Below, in pieces: positions 23,855 to 33,992 of a DNA stretch of 64,000 nt. The notes under the pieces are model-generated. The model made no database searches and was not told the DNA's origin. It saw only the letters and a program-made list of their open reading frames with translations. This DNA comes from Enterococcus thailandicus (lineage in GTDB: Bacteria; Bacillota; Bacilli; Lactobacillales; Enterococcaceae), in assembly GCF_001886265.1 (NCBI RefSeq), contig NZ_JXLE01000005.1, forward strand, positions 14,459-78,458, read 5' to 3'. The number at the start of each line of letters is the position of its first letter. Position 1 is the first letter of the stretch. The translations under genes were made by a program, and so were the position numbers.

Positions 23855-24320
23855 GGTTGTGGCGCAAAGCGTTAACTCCGACAAGATAGCGAGTGGTCAC
23901 TTCAAATAGTTCTTCATATTTTGAAGTGACTGCAAGCTATATCGAGGAGTTGCTTTGGGAACACCGTGGATAAGGTTGTGGCGCAAAGCACTTAGCTTCA
24001 AGCAATAAGAATGCTTTTCTAAAAATAGTTTTCCATATTTTAAGAAAAGGGGATTTATTGCCGAAGGAGCTGCTTTGAGAACACCGTGTATGAGGTTGTA
24101 AAAGAAGTGCCCAGCTCCAATAAATAAGAATAAATTACCAGAGATTGCTTCTCAAATTTTTGAGTAATTTGGGCTTATTTTGCAGGAGTTACTTCTTGAA
24201 CACCGTAAATAAGGTTGTAGCGCAAGGCGTTCAGCTTACATCAATAAAAATTTCCCTAAAACAGCATGCATAGTTTTGAACAATTCTGAGTTATTTCGAG
24301 AAAAAGATTGTGGTACAAGA
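23855..24320 (+). repeat. Palindromic repeat array 5 (A, C, B and worn units)
   Basis: Units lie at 23855-23966 (A, core GTCACTTCAA/TTGAAGTGAC), 23974-24086 (C, core CTTTTCT/AGAAAAG and arms GCAATAA/TTATTGC) and 24094-24205 (B). A worn A-like unit from 24213 breaks off near 24300 into another head GATTGTGGTAC. Linkers are 7 bp (TGGATAA, TGTATGA, TAAATAA). Same direction as cvpA; the first unit starts at the base after its TAA. This is the array with the most subtypes. Confidence 0.92.
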
Positions 24321-24388
24321 ACCATTCTTAAAGTGATAAGAAAATTACGAGTTTTTAATGTAGTTAGTAGTATGTGAGTTGAAAAATG

Positions 24389-24428
24389 TAAAAAGTCTGG
24401 GGTTTTTGTTTGATCCCAGACTCCTTTT
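24389..24428 (+). terminator. Terminator between the repeat array and mutS2
   Basis: AAAGTCTGGG/CCCAGACT with a 13-base T-rich loop, followed by CCTTTTT. It closes the zapA-cvpA transcript beyond the array. Confidence 0.8.
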
Positions 24429-24455
24429 TATAGTTAAAGTGAAGTAGGTGAAAAA

Positions 24456-26816
24456 ATGAATAAACGAATTTTAGAAACATTAGAATTTGAAAAAGTAAAA
24501 CAGATGATCCAACAATTTGTCGTGACGGCCCAAGGAAAAGAAGAACTTGCTCGACTAGTTCCAGACAATCAATTGCAAAAGATTACCAATGCTCTTCAGG
24601 AAACAGAAGACGGGTTAAAAGTACAACGATTACGCGGAAGGATTCCAATCCCTAAACTAGAAAATATTCGTCCGCATATGAAACGGATTGAAATTGGCGC
24701 TGACTTAAATGGCGTGGAACTGGCGCAAGTTTCTCGAGTGTTATCTACAACAAGTGAATTAGCTCGTTTTATCGACGATTTAAAAGACAGTGAGATAGAG
24801 TTTAATCGTTTATACATGTGGGCGGAGCAATTAGTTACAATCCCTGTTTTGAGTCGTCGACTAAAAGAGGCAATTGATGAAGATGGGCGAGTAACAGATG
24901 ATGCTTCGCCAGAATTAAAAATTATTCGTCAAAATATTCGTCGCAGTGAACAAACGGTTCGTGAACAATTGGATAGCATCGTACGTGGGAAAAATGCGAA
25001 ATATCTAAGCGATGCAATTATTACTATGCGTAATGATCGTTATGTTATTCCTGTTAAGCAAGAGTACCGCGGTGTTTTTGGCGGTGTTGTACATGACCAA
25101 AGTGCTTCGGGGCAAACGTTATTTGTTGAACCAAAACAAATTGTGGATTTGAATAATCGTTTACGTCAATATCAGATTGCAGAACGAAATGAAGTGCAAC
25201 GAATCTTAAGTGAATTATCTGCAGAATTAGTCCCACATCGACAAGAAATCATTCATAATGCGTATGTTATCGGACAGATGGACTTGATGAATGCAAAGGC
25301 TCGATTTGGGAAAGAAATCAAAGCAATCGTGCCAACGATCAGCGAAGAAAACTATGTTGTCTTGAAGCAAGCACGTCATCCTTTAATCGATCAAGAAAAA
25401 GTGGTGCCAAATGACATTTCCATTGGTGAAGGGTATCAGGCAATTGTTATCACTGGACCAAATACTGGTGGGAAAACAATCACGTTGAAAACACTTGGAT
25501 TACTTCAATTAATGGGACAGGCAGGTCTTCCAATTCCAGTTGATGAGGAAAGCCAAATCGGTATTTTTGAAGAAGTTTTTGCGGATATTGGAGACGAACA
25601 ATCAATTGAACAAAGTCTTTCTACTTTTTCTTCTCATATGACAAACACGGTAGAAATCTTGTCAAAAGTAAATGAAAAAAGTTTAGTGCTTTTTGATGAG
25701 TTAGGTGCTGGAACAGATCCACAAGAAGGTGCGGCCCTTGCGATCGCCATCTTGGATGACTTGGGTAAAAAATCGGCTTATGTTATGGCAACGACTCATT
25801 ATCCTGAATTAAAAATTTATGGGTATAATCGAGCGAACACCATTAATGCTAGTATGGAATTCAACGTTGATACCTTGAGTCCAACCTATCATTTATTGAT
25901 TGGTGTTCCAGGACGAAGTAACGCTTTTGAAATTTCCAGCCGGTTGGGGTTAGCACAAGAAGTAATTGATGAAGCAAAACAACTAATCGACGACGAAAGC
26001 CAAGATTTAAACGAAATGATTTCTGATTTAGAAACGCGTCGAAAAATGGCTGAAACAGAATATTTAGAGATGCGTCATTATGTTGAAGAAGCGGAAGCAC
26101 TTCAAGCAAACTTGAAAGAAGCATATAGTTATTTCTTTGAAGAACGCGAAAAGGAATTAGAAAAAGCAAAGAAAAAAGCGAACGAAGTGGTTTCAGAAGC
26201 AGAGGAAAAGGCAGAAAAAATTATTGCTGACATTCGCAAAATGCAGCAACAAATCGGTCAAACGAACGTGAAAGAGCACCAGCTGATTGATGCCAAATCA
26301 CAATTAGCTGACTTACATCAAGAAGAGACTCTTAGAAAAAATAAAGTGTTACAAAAAGCAAAACAACAAAAAATCTTAAAAGTAGGAGATGAAGTTTTAG
26401 TCACTACTTATGGTCAAAGAGGAACTTTGTTGAAGAAAAATGGGAATCAATGGCAAGTTCAAATTGGTATTTTGAAAATGAATGTGTCAGAAGATGACTT
26501 AACACCAGTAGCACCTGAAAAAGAACCAAAACAACGAGTGGTTCATGCTGTTCGTTCTGAATCAAGTAGCCATGTGGCGAATCAATTAGATTTGCGTGGG
26601 AAACGTTATGAAGAGGCACTAAATGAAGTAGATCAATACTTAGATTCGGCGATTTTAGCCGGCTACCCACAAGTGACGATTGTTCATGGAAAAGGAACTG
26701 GCGCGTTACGTCAGGGAATCACTGAGTATTTGAAAAATCATCGTAGCGTGAAAAGTTTTGAATTTGCACCTGCAAATCAAGGTGGAAATGGTGCAACGAT
26801 TGTGAAATTTAAGTAA
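24456..26816 (+). CDS. mutS2: Endonuclease MutS2
   Basis: A 786-residue protein. MutS core and clamp regions (about 1-300) come first, then an ABC-type ATPase with Walker A GPNTGGKT near 335 and Walker B LVLFDELGAGTDPQEGA near 410. A long charged coiled coil (about 515-630) follows, then the KOW-like linker and a C-terminal Smr domain (about 710-786, LDLRGKRYEEAL and HGKGTGALRQGI). MutS2 suppresses homologous recombination and also rescues collided ribosomes in B. subtilis. It lacks the mismatch-recognition domain of MutS. Followed by trxA after 87 bases. Confidence 0.96.
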   Translation: MNKRILETLEFEKVKQMIQQFVVTAQGKEELARLVPDNQLQKITNALQETEDGLKVQRLRGRIPIPKLENIRPHMKRIEIGADLNGVELAQVSRVLSTTSELARFIDDLKDSEIEFNRLYMWAEQLVTIPVLSRRLKEAIDEDGRVTDDASPELKIIRQNIRRSEQTVREQLDSIVRGKNAKYLSDAIITMRNDRYVIPVKQEYRGVFGGVVHDQSASGQTLFVEPKQIVDLNNRLRQYQIAERNEVQRILSELSAELVPHRQEIIHNAYVIGQMDLMNAKARFGKEIKAIVPTISEENYVVLKQARHPLIDQEKVVPNDISIGEGYQAIVITGPNTGGKTITLKTLGLLQLMGQAGLPIPVDEESQIGIFEEVFADIGDEQSIEQSLSTFSSHMTNTVEILSKVNEKSLVLFDELGAGTDPQEGAALAIAILDDLGKKSAYVMATTHYPELKIYGYNRANTINASMEFNVDTLSPTYHLLIGVPGRSNAFEISSRLGLAQEVIDEAKQLIDDESQDLNEMISDLETRRKMAETEYLEMRHYVEEAEALQANLKEAYSYFFEEREKELEKAKKKANEVVSEAEEKAEKIIADIRKMQQQIGQTNVKEHQLIDAKSQLADLHQEETLRKNKVLQKAKQQKILKVGDEVLVTTYGQRGTLLKKNGNQWQVQIGILKMNVSEDDLTPVAPEKEPKQRVVHAVRSESSSHVANQLDLRGKRYEEALNEVDQYLDSAILAGYPQVTIVHGKGTGALRQGITEYLKNHRSVKSFEFAPANQGGNGATIVKFK

Positions 26817-26903
26817 GACTTACTAATGGTAAGCAAATTGTTCGATGGATTGAGTTGAAGGTGTTATACTAGCCAGAGATTAATAAAAACGGAGGTCTTT
26901 TTT

Positions 26904-27218
26904 ATGTCACGTGAAATTACAGATCAAACATTTAGCCAAGAAACAGATAAAGGATTAGTTTTAATCGATTTTTGGGCAACATGGTGTGGCCCTTGTCGAA
27001 TGCAAGCACCAATTTTGGAACAATTACAAGAAGAATATGATGAAGACGAATTTCGTATTGTAAAAATGGATGTAGATGAAAATCCTGAAACACCACAACA
27101 ATTCGGAATCATGAGCATTCCAACTTTACTTTTGAAAAAAGATGGTCAAGTAGTCGAAAAAGCTGTTGGTGTTCATTCAAAAGAACAATTGCGTCAAATG
27201 GTTGACCAATACCTATAA
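26904..27218 (+). CDS. trxA: Thioredoxin
   Basis: A 104-residue classical thioredoxin with active site WATWCGPCRM (Cys near 30 and 33) and cis-Pro in MSIPTLLL. It reduces protein disulfides in the cytosol using thioredoxin reductase. The order mutS2-trxA-uvrC is the common Firmicutes arrangement. Strong GGAGG ribosome site before ATG 26904. Confidence 0.96.
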   Translation: MSREITDQTFSQETDKGLVLIDFWATWCGPCRMQAPILEQLQEEYDEDEFRIVKMDVDENPETPQQFGIMSIPTLLLKKDGQVVEKAVGVHSKEQLRQMVDQYL

Positions 27219-27246
27219 GAAATAAAAATCAAAGAGCGCAATTGCG

Positions 27247-27278
27247 AGAGGTCGGCAACTAGTCGGCCTCTTCTTTTT
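27247..27278 (+). terminator. trxA terminator
   Basis: AGAGGTCGGC and GTCGGCCTCT pair over 10 bp with two G-T wobbles around loop AACTA, followed by TCTTTTT. Confidence 0.75.
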
Positions 27279-27361
27279 GACGTTAATTAATAGAAGGGGA
27301 ACCTTTGTTCTTGACAACCATGTTATAATAAATAAAAGAATAACGAAGAGGGGAGCACCCG

Positions 27362-29140
27362 ATGAACGAAAGAATTAAGAACAAATTAGCTTTGCTTCCT
27401 GATCAACCGGGCTGTTACTTAATGAAAGATAAGAACGGGACGATCATTTATGTTGGTAAAGCAAAAATTTTGAAAAATCGAGTTCGTTCATATTTTACTG
27501 GTAGTCATAATACAAAAACAGAACGATTAGTCAGTGAAATTGAAGACTTTGAATATATCGTTACAGAATCAAATATTGAAGCATTACTTTTAGAAATTAA
27601 TTTGATCAAGAAAAATGATCCTAAATATAATATTATGCTAAAGGATGACAAAACGTATCCTTTTATTAAAATCACAAATGAAAAGTATCCACGTTTGGTC
27701 ATTACCCGAAAAGTTCTCAAAGATAAAGCAACGTATTTTGGTCCCTATCCAGATGTTGGTGCGGCTAATGAAACAAAAAAAATTTTAGATCGATTGTTTC
27801 CACTACGTAAATGTAAACCAAGTCAGACAAAGGAACCTTGCTTGTATTATCATCTAGGACAATGTTTATGTCCTTATTTCTTCCATGTTGATCCAGCTGT
27901 TTACACAGAAATTGTGGACGAAGTTAAACGATTTTTAGGTGGCGACTATGTAGCGATTGAGACAGAGATTCAACAAAAAATGGAAGTAGCAGCTGAAAAT
28001 ATGGAATTTGAAAAAGCTGCGGAGTATCGTGATCAAATTCGGGCAATTGATACCGTGATGACCCGCCAAAAAATGACAAATACTGACTTGAAGAATCGTG
28101 ATGTTTTTGGTTATGCTGTTGATAAAGGCTGGATGTGTGTACAAGTGTTTTTTGTTCGTCAAGGAAAGTTGATTGAACGTGATGTTTCCATGTTCCCTTT
28201 TTATAATGAACCTGAAGAAGATTTCTTAACTTATATCGGGCAATTTTATCAAGAAAATGAACACTTCATTCCACAAGAAGTGCTCATTCCAGATACGATT
28301 GATAAGCCAAGTGTGGAAGCCCTACTTTCAACTAAAGTTTTGCAACCGCAAAGAGGAGAAAAGAAAAAATTGGTTGAATTAGCCAATAAGAATGCTCGAG
28401 TGGCATTAAATGAGCGTTTTGATCTCATTGTTCGAAAACAAGAACGAACAATTGGTGCTGTAGAAAAATTAGGAAATGCAATGAACATTCCAACACCGAT
28501 TCGTATCGAAGCGTTTGATAACTCAAATATTATGGGAACATCACCCGTTTCGGCAATGGTTGTATTTATTGATGGAAAACCTGCCAAAAAGGAGTATCGA
28601 AAATATAAAATCAAAACAGTTCAAGGTCCAGATGATTATGCATCGATGAAAGAAGTGATTTATCGCCGTTATTCTCGCGTGTTAAAAGAAGGCTTACCAC
28701 TCCCCGATTTAATTTTGATTGATGGTGGTAAAGGGCAAGTTGATGTTGCCAGAGAAGTGCTAGCAAATCAGTTGGGTGTCGATATCCCGATTGCTGGGCT
28801 GGCAAAAAATGATAAACATAAAACAAGTGAGCTTTTATTTGGTCCTGAACTTTCGGTGATTCCTTTAGAACGTAATTCTCAAGAATTCTTTTTACTTCAA
28901 CGGATTCAAGACGAAGTGCATCGGTTTGCGATTACGTTTCATCGTCAATTACGTAGCAAAAACAGCTTTGCTTCTCGTTTGGATGGAATTGATGGGCTTG
29001 GACCTAAGCGAAAGAAAGCCTTACTTAAGGAGTTCAAGTCTTTAAAAAATATCACTGCAGCATCAATTGAAGACTTGCAAGCAATTGGTCTACCAAAGAA
29101 TGTTGCACAAAATGTACACGATAAGCTAAGTCAAAACTAA
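27362..29140 (+). CDS. uvrC: Excinuclease ABC subunit C
   Basis: A 592-residue UvrC. The N-terminal GIY-YIG nuclease (about 15-95, [20 protein letters not shown]) makes the 3' incision. A UVR domain near 200-235 binds UvrB ([17 protein letters not shown]), an RNase H-like domain (about 375-540) with IEAFDNSN and [10 protein letters not shown] makes the 5' incision, and a helix-hairpin-helix pair ends the protein ([18 protein letters not shown]). A CxC cluster region ([14 protein letters not shown]) is present. Nucleotide excision repair. Confidence 0.96.
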   Translation: MNERIKNKLALLPDQPGCYLMKDKNGTIIYVGKAKILKNRVRSYFTGSHNTKTERLVSEIEDFEYIVTESNIEALLLEINLIKKNDPKYNIMLKDDKTYPFIKITNEKYPRLVITRKVLKDKATYFGPYPDVGAANETKKILDRLFPLRKCKPSQTKEPCLYYHLGQCLCPYFFHVDPAVYTEIVDEVKRFLGGDYVAIETEIQQKMEVAAENMEFEKAAEYRDQIRAIDTVMTRQKMTNTDLKNRDVFGYAVDKGWMCVQVFFVRQGKLIERDVSMFPFYNEPEEDFLTYIGQFYQENEHFIPQEVLIPDTIDKPSVEALLSTKVLQPQRGEKKKLVELANKNARVALNERFDLIVRKQERTIGAVEKLGNAMNIPTPIRIEAFDNSNIMGTSPVSAMVVFIDGKPAKKEYRKYKIKTVQGPDDYASMKEVIYRRYSRVLKEGLPLPDLILIDGGKGQVDVAREVLANQLGVDIPIAGLAKNDKHKTSELLFGPELSVIPLERNSQEFFLLQRIQDEVHRFAITFHRQLRSKNSFASRLDGIDGLGPKRKKALLKEFKSLKNITAASIEDLQAIGLPKNVAQNVHDKLSQN

Positions 29141-29144
29141 GTTA

Positions 29145-29185
29145 GGGACACTTTACAAACCTTGTAAAGTGTCCTATTATTTTTT
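29145..29185 (+). terminator. uvrC terminator
   Basis: GGACACTTTACAA/TTGTAAAGTGTCC perfect arms followed by TATTATTTTTT. Confidence 0.9.
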
Positions 29186-29328
29186 ATATAAAGAAAAAAT
29201 GGATTGAAACAAGTTTTTTTTGACCAATATCTTTAAGTCAAGAAAGCTTGTCTCTTTTTGTATCTGTTTCAACTATTTTTATGAATGAAATGAAGAGCAA
29301 CAGTTTAGGGAAGAAAAGGAGTGAAGTG

Positions 29329-30228
29329 ATGTTAGAGGTTACAGATTTAGTTAAGACATTTGGCGACTATACTGCAGTTGACCATGTATCTTTTCGAATA
29401 CCAGATGGAAAAATCATGGGGTTGATTGGACAAAATGGTGCAGGAAAAACAACTACGTTTCGTTTGATTTTGGATTTCTTGACTCAAGATCAAGGAGAAA
29501 TTTTGTGGAATGGTAAACCATTAGGGGAAAAAGAATATGATATTATTGGGTATTTGCCTGAAGAACGTGGGCTTTATCCAAAAGTTACGATTCAAGATCA
29601 ATTGATTTATTTTGCAGAGTTACGTGGGAAAACACGAAAAGAGATTGAGCCCAAGATTGATTTTTGGATGGAAAAGTTTCAAGTTAAAGGAAAGAAAACA
29701 GATAAGGTAAAGTCTTTGTCTAAAGGGAACCAGCAAAAGGTTCAATTGATTGCTACATTGATTCATGAACCAAAACTGATTATTTTAGATGAACCATTTA
29801 GCGGACTGGATCCAGTGAATGCAGAACTACTGAAAGATGGTATTCTTGAGCTGAAAGCAAAAGGATCATGTGTTATCTTTTCCAGTCATAATATGGATAA
29901 CGTGGAGAAAATCTGCGATCATTTGATTATGTTGCGAAATGGGAAAATGGTACTTGATGGTAAGGTTCATGAAATTCGTGAGTCTTTTGGTCGAACAAAA
30001 ATATTTTTAGAATCAGATTTAACACAAGCTGAAGTTGCTGAAGTTGAAGGTGTTGAAAAAGTCGTTTCGCGTGAAGATGATTCACTTGAAATTACGTTGT
30101 CAGACCCCGAGGCAGGTAAAGAAATCTTTACTCGTGCAACACAATTTGGCTATATCCCAATGTTTAATCAACAGCCGCCAACTCTTGAAGAAATTTTCAA
30201 ACTGAAGGCAGGTGAGTTCGATGCGTAA
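29329..30228 (+). CDS. ABC transporter ATP-binding protein (NatA/YhaQ-like)
   Basis: A 299-residue ATPase with Walker A GQNGAGKTT, signature LSKGNQQKVQL and Walker B LIILDEPFSGLDP, then a ~80-residue C-terminal regulatory region typical of NatA-type exporters. Start chosen at ATG 29329 (MLEVTDLVKTFG), because AAAAGGAG lies just before it; the upstream 27 codons have no ribosome site and no homology to the family start. Forms an operon with the permease, overlapping it by 8 bases. Length and pairing fit the B. subtilis YhaQ-YhaP exporter. Substrate unknown; Na+ or drug export is possible. Confidence 0.88.
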   Translation: MLEVTDLVKTFGDYTAVDHVSFRIPDGKIMGLIGQNGAGKTTTFRLILDFLTQDQGEILWNGKPLGEKEYDIIGYLPEERGLYPKVTIQDQLIYFAELRGKTRKEIEPKIDFWMEKFQVKGKKTDKVKSLSKGNQQKVQLIATLIHEPKLIILDEPFSGLDPVNAELLKDGILELKAKGSCVIFSSHNMDNVEKICDHLIMLRNGKMVLDGKVHEIRESFGRTKIFLESDLTQAEVAEVEGVEKVVSREDDSLEITLSDPEAGKEIFTRATQFGYIPMFNQQPPTLEEIFKLKAGEFDA

Positions 30229-31483
30229 ATTTTGGATTATTACAAAAGATGTTTATTTAAAAAATGTAAAATCAATTTCCTTTCTAGTGATGATTCTGGT
30301 TCCATTTATTATGATGGGAATCATGTATGTGGCGGGGAACTTTGCACAGAATAATAGTGAAGTAAATAAAATCGGTATTTTATCAGAGAATCCTCAACTG
30401 AGTGAACAGATGAGCCAACTAAAATCAGATGAATTTAGTTTTGAAAAAGTAGATTCTGAAAAATCAGCACAAAAGCAACTTGAAGATGAAAAAATTGATG
30501 CCTATCTAGTCGTTACAATGGCTAATAATGAAGTCAAAGGAACTTTATACAGTGAAAATTCACTGGGACAAAGTACTCAATTGTTGATTCAACAACAATT
30601 GACAGGTATTCAATCAACTGTTCGTGCTAGTCAACTTGGGCTTTCTGCACAAGAAGTGGCAAGTTTAAGTGAGATGGCTGGGTTGGATAGACAAAAAGTT
30701 AGCTTTGATGACCAAGGGAAGATGACTATTGGGGAAGATAATTCCCTTGTGCAATATGTGGTAAGTTATGTGGTCACTATTACGCTATTTATTATCATTT
30801 TGACGTATGCACAAATCATTGCTCAAGAAATTGCGTCGGAAAAAGGGACAAGAATCATGGAAGTTATTTTGTCTAGTACGACAGCACAAAAACATTTTTA
30901 TGGGAAATTAACCGGTGTTTTGTTGGTCGCTTTGACACAGATGGGCTTATATGGCGTTATCTTTGGAGTAGGATATCAACAATTTAAGAATATGGACATG
31001 GTCAAAGAAATTTTGGCAGGTATTTCTTTGACGAATATCTTCGGTCCATTCTTGTGGTTCTCATTAGCGTTCATGATTTTAGGGATTCTGATTTTCTCTG
31101 TGTTGGCAGCTTTATGTGGCTCATTGGTCAATAAAGCAGAGGATACCGCAAAAGCTATTCTACCTGTAACTTATCTTTCATTAGGTGGTTATCTTTTGGG
31201 ATTGATTCTTGGCGCATCAGATCCTAATAATATTGTGATTCGGATTACTTCTTATATCCCGTTCCTTTCTTCTTATGTTATGCCAATTCGTTTGGCGAAT
31301 GATACAGTGGGATTGGGTGGTGCATGGATTTCGTTGATTCTCTTACTCTTGATTACTTTCTTCTTAACAGTCGTTTCAGCAAACATGTATAAATCGAATG
31401 TTCTTGTTTATAGTGAAGGTGGCATTTGGAGTTCATTGAAACAATCAATTTCGATTATGAGAAATGAACGGAAAAAAGGGTAA
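30221..31483 (+). CDS. ABC-2 type permease (NatB/YhaP-like)
   Basis: A 420-residue membrane protein. One helix at the N-terminus (about 15-37) precedes a ~150-residue extracytoplasmic domain, then five to six helices cover 175-400. The motif QEIASEKGTRIMEVILSSTT is the hallmark of NatB-type ABC-2 permeases. ATG 30221 is chosen over GTG 30212 because of the GGCAGGTGAG spacing. It is coupled to the ATPase gene by overlap. The whole unit ends at the terminator 31535. Confidence 0.88.
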   Translation: MRKFWIITKDVYLKNVKSISFLVMILVPFIMMGIMYVAGNFAQNNSEVNKIGILSENPQLSEQMSQLKSDEFSFEKVDSEKSAQKQLEDEKIDAYLVVTMANNEVKGTLYSENSLGQSTQLLIQQQLTGIQSTVRASQLGLSAQEVASLSEMAGLDRQKVSFDDQGKMTIGEDNSLVQYVVSYVVTITLFIIILTYAQIIAQEIASEKGTRIMEVILSSTTAQKHFYGKLTGVLLVALTQMGLYGVIFGVGYQQFKNMDMVKEILAGISLTNIFGPFLWFSLAFMILGILIFSVLAALCGSLVNKAEDTAKAILPVTYLSLGGYLLGLILGASDPNNIVIRITSYIPFLSSYVMPIRLANDTVGLGGAWISLILLLLITFFLTVVSANMYKSNVLVYSEGGIWSSLKQSISIMRNERKKG

Positions 31484-31534
31484 ACTGCGTTTGTGAGAAA
31501 AAGCAGTTCATCTCTTTCTAACTGAATTTAAGTC

Positions 31535-31568
31535 AAAGACTCAGACAGTTTTGTCTGAGTCTTTTTTT
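31535..31568 (+). terminator. Terminator of the yhaQP-like operon
   Basis: AAAGACTCAGACA/TGTCTGAGTCTTTTTTT, a perfect 13-bp stem with a 4-base loop. Confidence 0.92.
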
Positions 31569-31613
31569 GGATAGACCAATTATTTGTTTTTATCTATTTT
31601 GATTGTTTTAAAC

Positions 31614-31642
31614 TTGTTTAAAAAGTTTATTGGTAATAGAAT
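31614..31642 (+). promoter_or_regulatory. Predicted fbp promoter
   Basis: TTGTTT at 31614-31619 and TAGAAT at 31637-31642 with a 17-bp spacer, 30 bp before the start codon. Confidence 0.55.
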
Positions 31643-31672
31643 ATGAACTATACCGATTAAGGAGGGTCATTG

Positions 31673-33571
31673 ATGGATCCGTATTTAGAATTATTGTCAG
31701 AAAAATTTCCAACGACCGAAGCAGTTTTAACTGAAATCATTAATTTAGAAGCGATTTTACAATTGCCTAAAGGAACGGAATTATTTTTAAGCGATATTCA
31801 TGGTGAATTTCCTGCTTTCGATCATATTTTGCGAATTGGTTCAGGAAACTTGAAGGAAAAAGTTCGCGAATTATTTGAAAATCAATTATCGGAAGAGGAA
31901 AGAAATCAGTTAACTTTGTTTGTTGCTTACCCAGAATATGTGCAACGAACAGCTTGGTACGTTCAACAAGAAAAGGAACAACTAGTCGTACAGTTGATTG
32001 ATCTCTTGGGATTTACCTCAGTTAAATATACTCGGTCTAAAGTTAGAAAAAGTTTACCTAAAGAATACAGCTATATTATCGAAGAACTTTTGTACTTAGA
32101 TAATCGGTTACAAGGAAAGAAAGCTTACGCACAAAAAGTGATTGAACAACTTGTACGGTTAGGAGAAGTCGATCGTTTTTTAGAAAAACTTGCGTTAACG
32201 ATTCAAACGTTAGTGATCGATCATTTACACATTGTTGGTGATATTTTTGATCGCGGAACACAAGCGGCGAAAGTGATGGATCGATTGATGACACAATCAT
32301 CAATTGATATTCAGTGGGGAAATCATGATATTTTATGGTTAGGTGCATTTTATGGTTCAAAAGCTTGCTTGTTGACTTTACTGCGTATTGCAACACGCTA
32401 TAATTATTTGTTTGAGTTAGAAAAAGAATACGCGATTAATTTACGACCATTATTTTCGTTTGCCCATCAAACGTATAAAAAAAATGCTGTGTTTACACCA
32501 AAAAACAGCGAAACTATGACCGATTCTGAACAAAGTGAATTGGAACAAGTTCATCAAGCATTAGCGATTATGCAATTTAAAGTTGAAGAGCAGTTGCTCA
32601 TGCGAAGACCAGAATTTGAAATGGACGAGCGCCAACTTCTACACAAAATTGATTATGAAAAAGAAATAATTACTTTAGAAGGAGCAAGCTATTCGATTAA
32701 AGGTGCCTGCTTTCAAACAATTTCCCCTGAAACACCTGAACAATTGACAAAAGAAGAGGAGCAAATAATTGATAGTTTGATGTATTCCTTTCAGCACTCG
32801 CTACGAATGAAGAACCACATGGAATTTTTATTGGAAAAAGGAGCGATGTATCTCGTTTACAATGACCATTTGTTATTCCATGGGTGTATTCCAGTGGATG
32901 AAAAGGGAAACTTTTTAGCGTTAGAGCAAGAGCAAGTTGTTGGAGGAGTTGAGCTGTTAACATTTTTTGAAGAAAAAATTCGTGAAAGTGCAAAGACACC
33001 AGATTCTGGTGAAGATTTAGCAACGGATTATATTTGGTATGCTTGGAGTGGGCGGGTTTCACCTTTATTTGGAAAAAGTAAAATGGCAACCTTTGAACGC
33101 TATTTTTTAGAAGAAACACAGACCCATGTGGAAAAAAGTAACGCCTACTATCGTTTGAGAAATGAGTTATGGTTTAGCCAAAAGGTCTTGTCCTCATTTG
33201 GTATAAAATCGACTGGTTCAGTGATTATCAATGGTCATACTCCTGTGAAAGTTTGTAAAGGTGAGTCACCAGTCAAAGCGGAGGGAACTGTTTTTGTGAT
33301 TGATGGAGGACTGTCTAAAGCGTATCAGAAAACAACGGGGATTGCTGGCTATTCACTACTTTTGAATTCTTATGGTTTCCAGTTAGTCACTCATTATCCC
33401 TTTGTATCAATCGAACAGCAATTAGCGCAGACAGATGAGGGAACCTATGTTAAAAAGGTGATTGATCAACAGTTGCCACGTCGTTTAAATCGAACTACGA
33501 CTAAGGGAAGAGTCCTTCAACGAGAGATTAATCATCTACATCAATTACTAGAGATTTATCCAACCAGATAA
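31673..33571 (+). CDS. fbp: Fructose-1,6-bisphosphatase, class 3
   Basis: A 632-residue enzyme, the size of Firmicutes-type Fbp and unrelated to class 1 enzymes. Metallophosphatase motifs are visible: FLSDIHGEFPAF near 40, HIVGDIFDRG near 190 and WGNHDILWLG near 220, with a late VINGHTPVK. It converts fructose-1,6-bisphosphate to fructose-6-phosphate in gluconeogenesis. ATG 31673 follows GGAGGG with good spacing; TTG 31670 would add one residue. Single gene closed by a strong terminator. Confidence 0.94.
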   Translation: MDPYLELLSEKFPTTEAVLTEIINLEAILQLPKGTELFLSDIHGEFPAFDHILRIGSGNLKEKVRELFENQLSEEERNQLTLFVAYPEYVQRTAWYVQQEKEQLVVQLIDLLGFTSVKYTRSKVRKSLPKEYSYIIEELLYLDNRLQGKKAYAQKVIEQLVRLGEVDRFLEKLALTIQTLVIDHLHIVGDIFDRGTQAAKVMDRLMTQSSIDIQWGNHDILWLGAFYGSKACLLTLLRIATRYNYLFELEKEYAINLRPLFSFAHQTYKKNAVFTPKNSETMTDSEQSELEQVHQALAIMQFKVEEQLLMRRPEFEMDERQLLHKIDYEKEIITLEGASYSIKGACFQTISPETPEQLTKEEEQIIDSLMYSFQHSLRMKNHMEFLLEKGAMYLVYNDHLLFHGCIPVDEKGNFLALEQEQVVGGVELLTFFEEKIRESAKTPDSGEDLATDYIWYAWSGRVSPLFGKSKMATFERYFLEETQTHVEKSNAYYRLRNELWFSQKVLSSFGIKSTGSVIINGHTPVKVCKGESPVKAEGTVFVIDGGLSKAYQKTTGIAGYSLLLNSYGFQLVTHYPFVSIEQQLAQTDEGTYVKKVIDQQLPRRLNRTTTKGRVLQREINHLHQLLEIYPTR

Positions 33572-33580
33572 TTGAATTAA

Positions 33581-33627
33581 TTAGAAAAAGGAGATGTGAC
33601 AAAAGTCTTGTCATATCTCCTTTTTTC
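33581..33627 (+). terminator. fbp terminator
   Basis: AAAAAGGAGATGTGACAA/TTGTCATATCTCCTTTTTT, 18-bp arms with one mismatch and a short loop. Confidence 0.9.
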
Positions 33628-33634
33628 TAACAAA

Positions 33635-33986
33635 CGGTGTTCCCAAAGCAGCTCCTTCGGCAATAAGTCCTCTTTTCTTAAAATATGGAAAACTATTTTT
33701 AGAAAAGCATTCTTATTGCTTGAAGCTAAATGCTTTGCGCCACAACCTTATTCACGGTGTTCAAGAAGTAACTCCTGCAAAATAAGCCCAAATTACTCAA
33801 AAATTTGAGAAGCAATTTCTGGTAATTTATTCTTATTTATTGGAGCTGGGCACTTCTTTTACAACCTCATACACGGTGTTCCCCAAGCAGTTCCTCGAAA
33901 TAATTCGTAACTGCCTAAAAATATGGCATGCTATTTTTGTCAGTTGCTCATTATTTTTTCGGAGCTAAACGCTTTGCGCCACAACC
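33635..33986 (-). repeat. Palindromic repeat array 6 (variant A, B, C units)
   Basis: In array orientation (minus) the order is 33986-33874 (A variant with AACTGACAAAAAT arm), 33866-33755 (B) and 33747-33635 (C), with 7-bp linkers TGTATGA and TGAATAA. The B and C units are close copies of those in array 5, although 10 kb away and on the other strand. The array follows the stop of the C26 peptidase gene by six bases and ends next to the fbp terminator. Confidence 0.92.
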
Positions 33987-33992
33987 TCTTTT

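Noticed and set aside
33596-33808. Plus-strand frame of 70 codons
   Set aside because: Runs through the fbp terminator and repeat units; not a gene.
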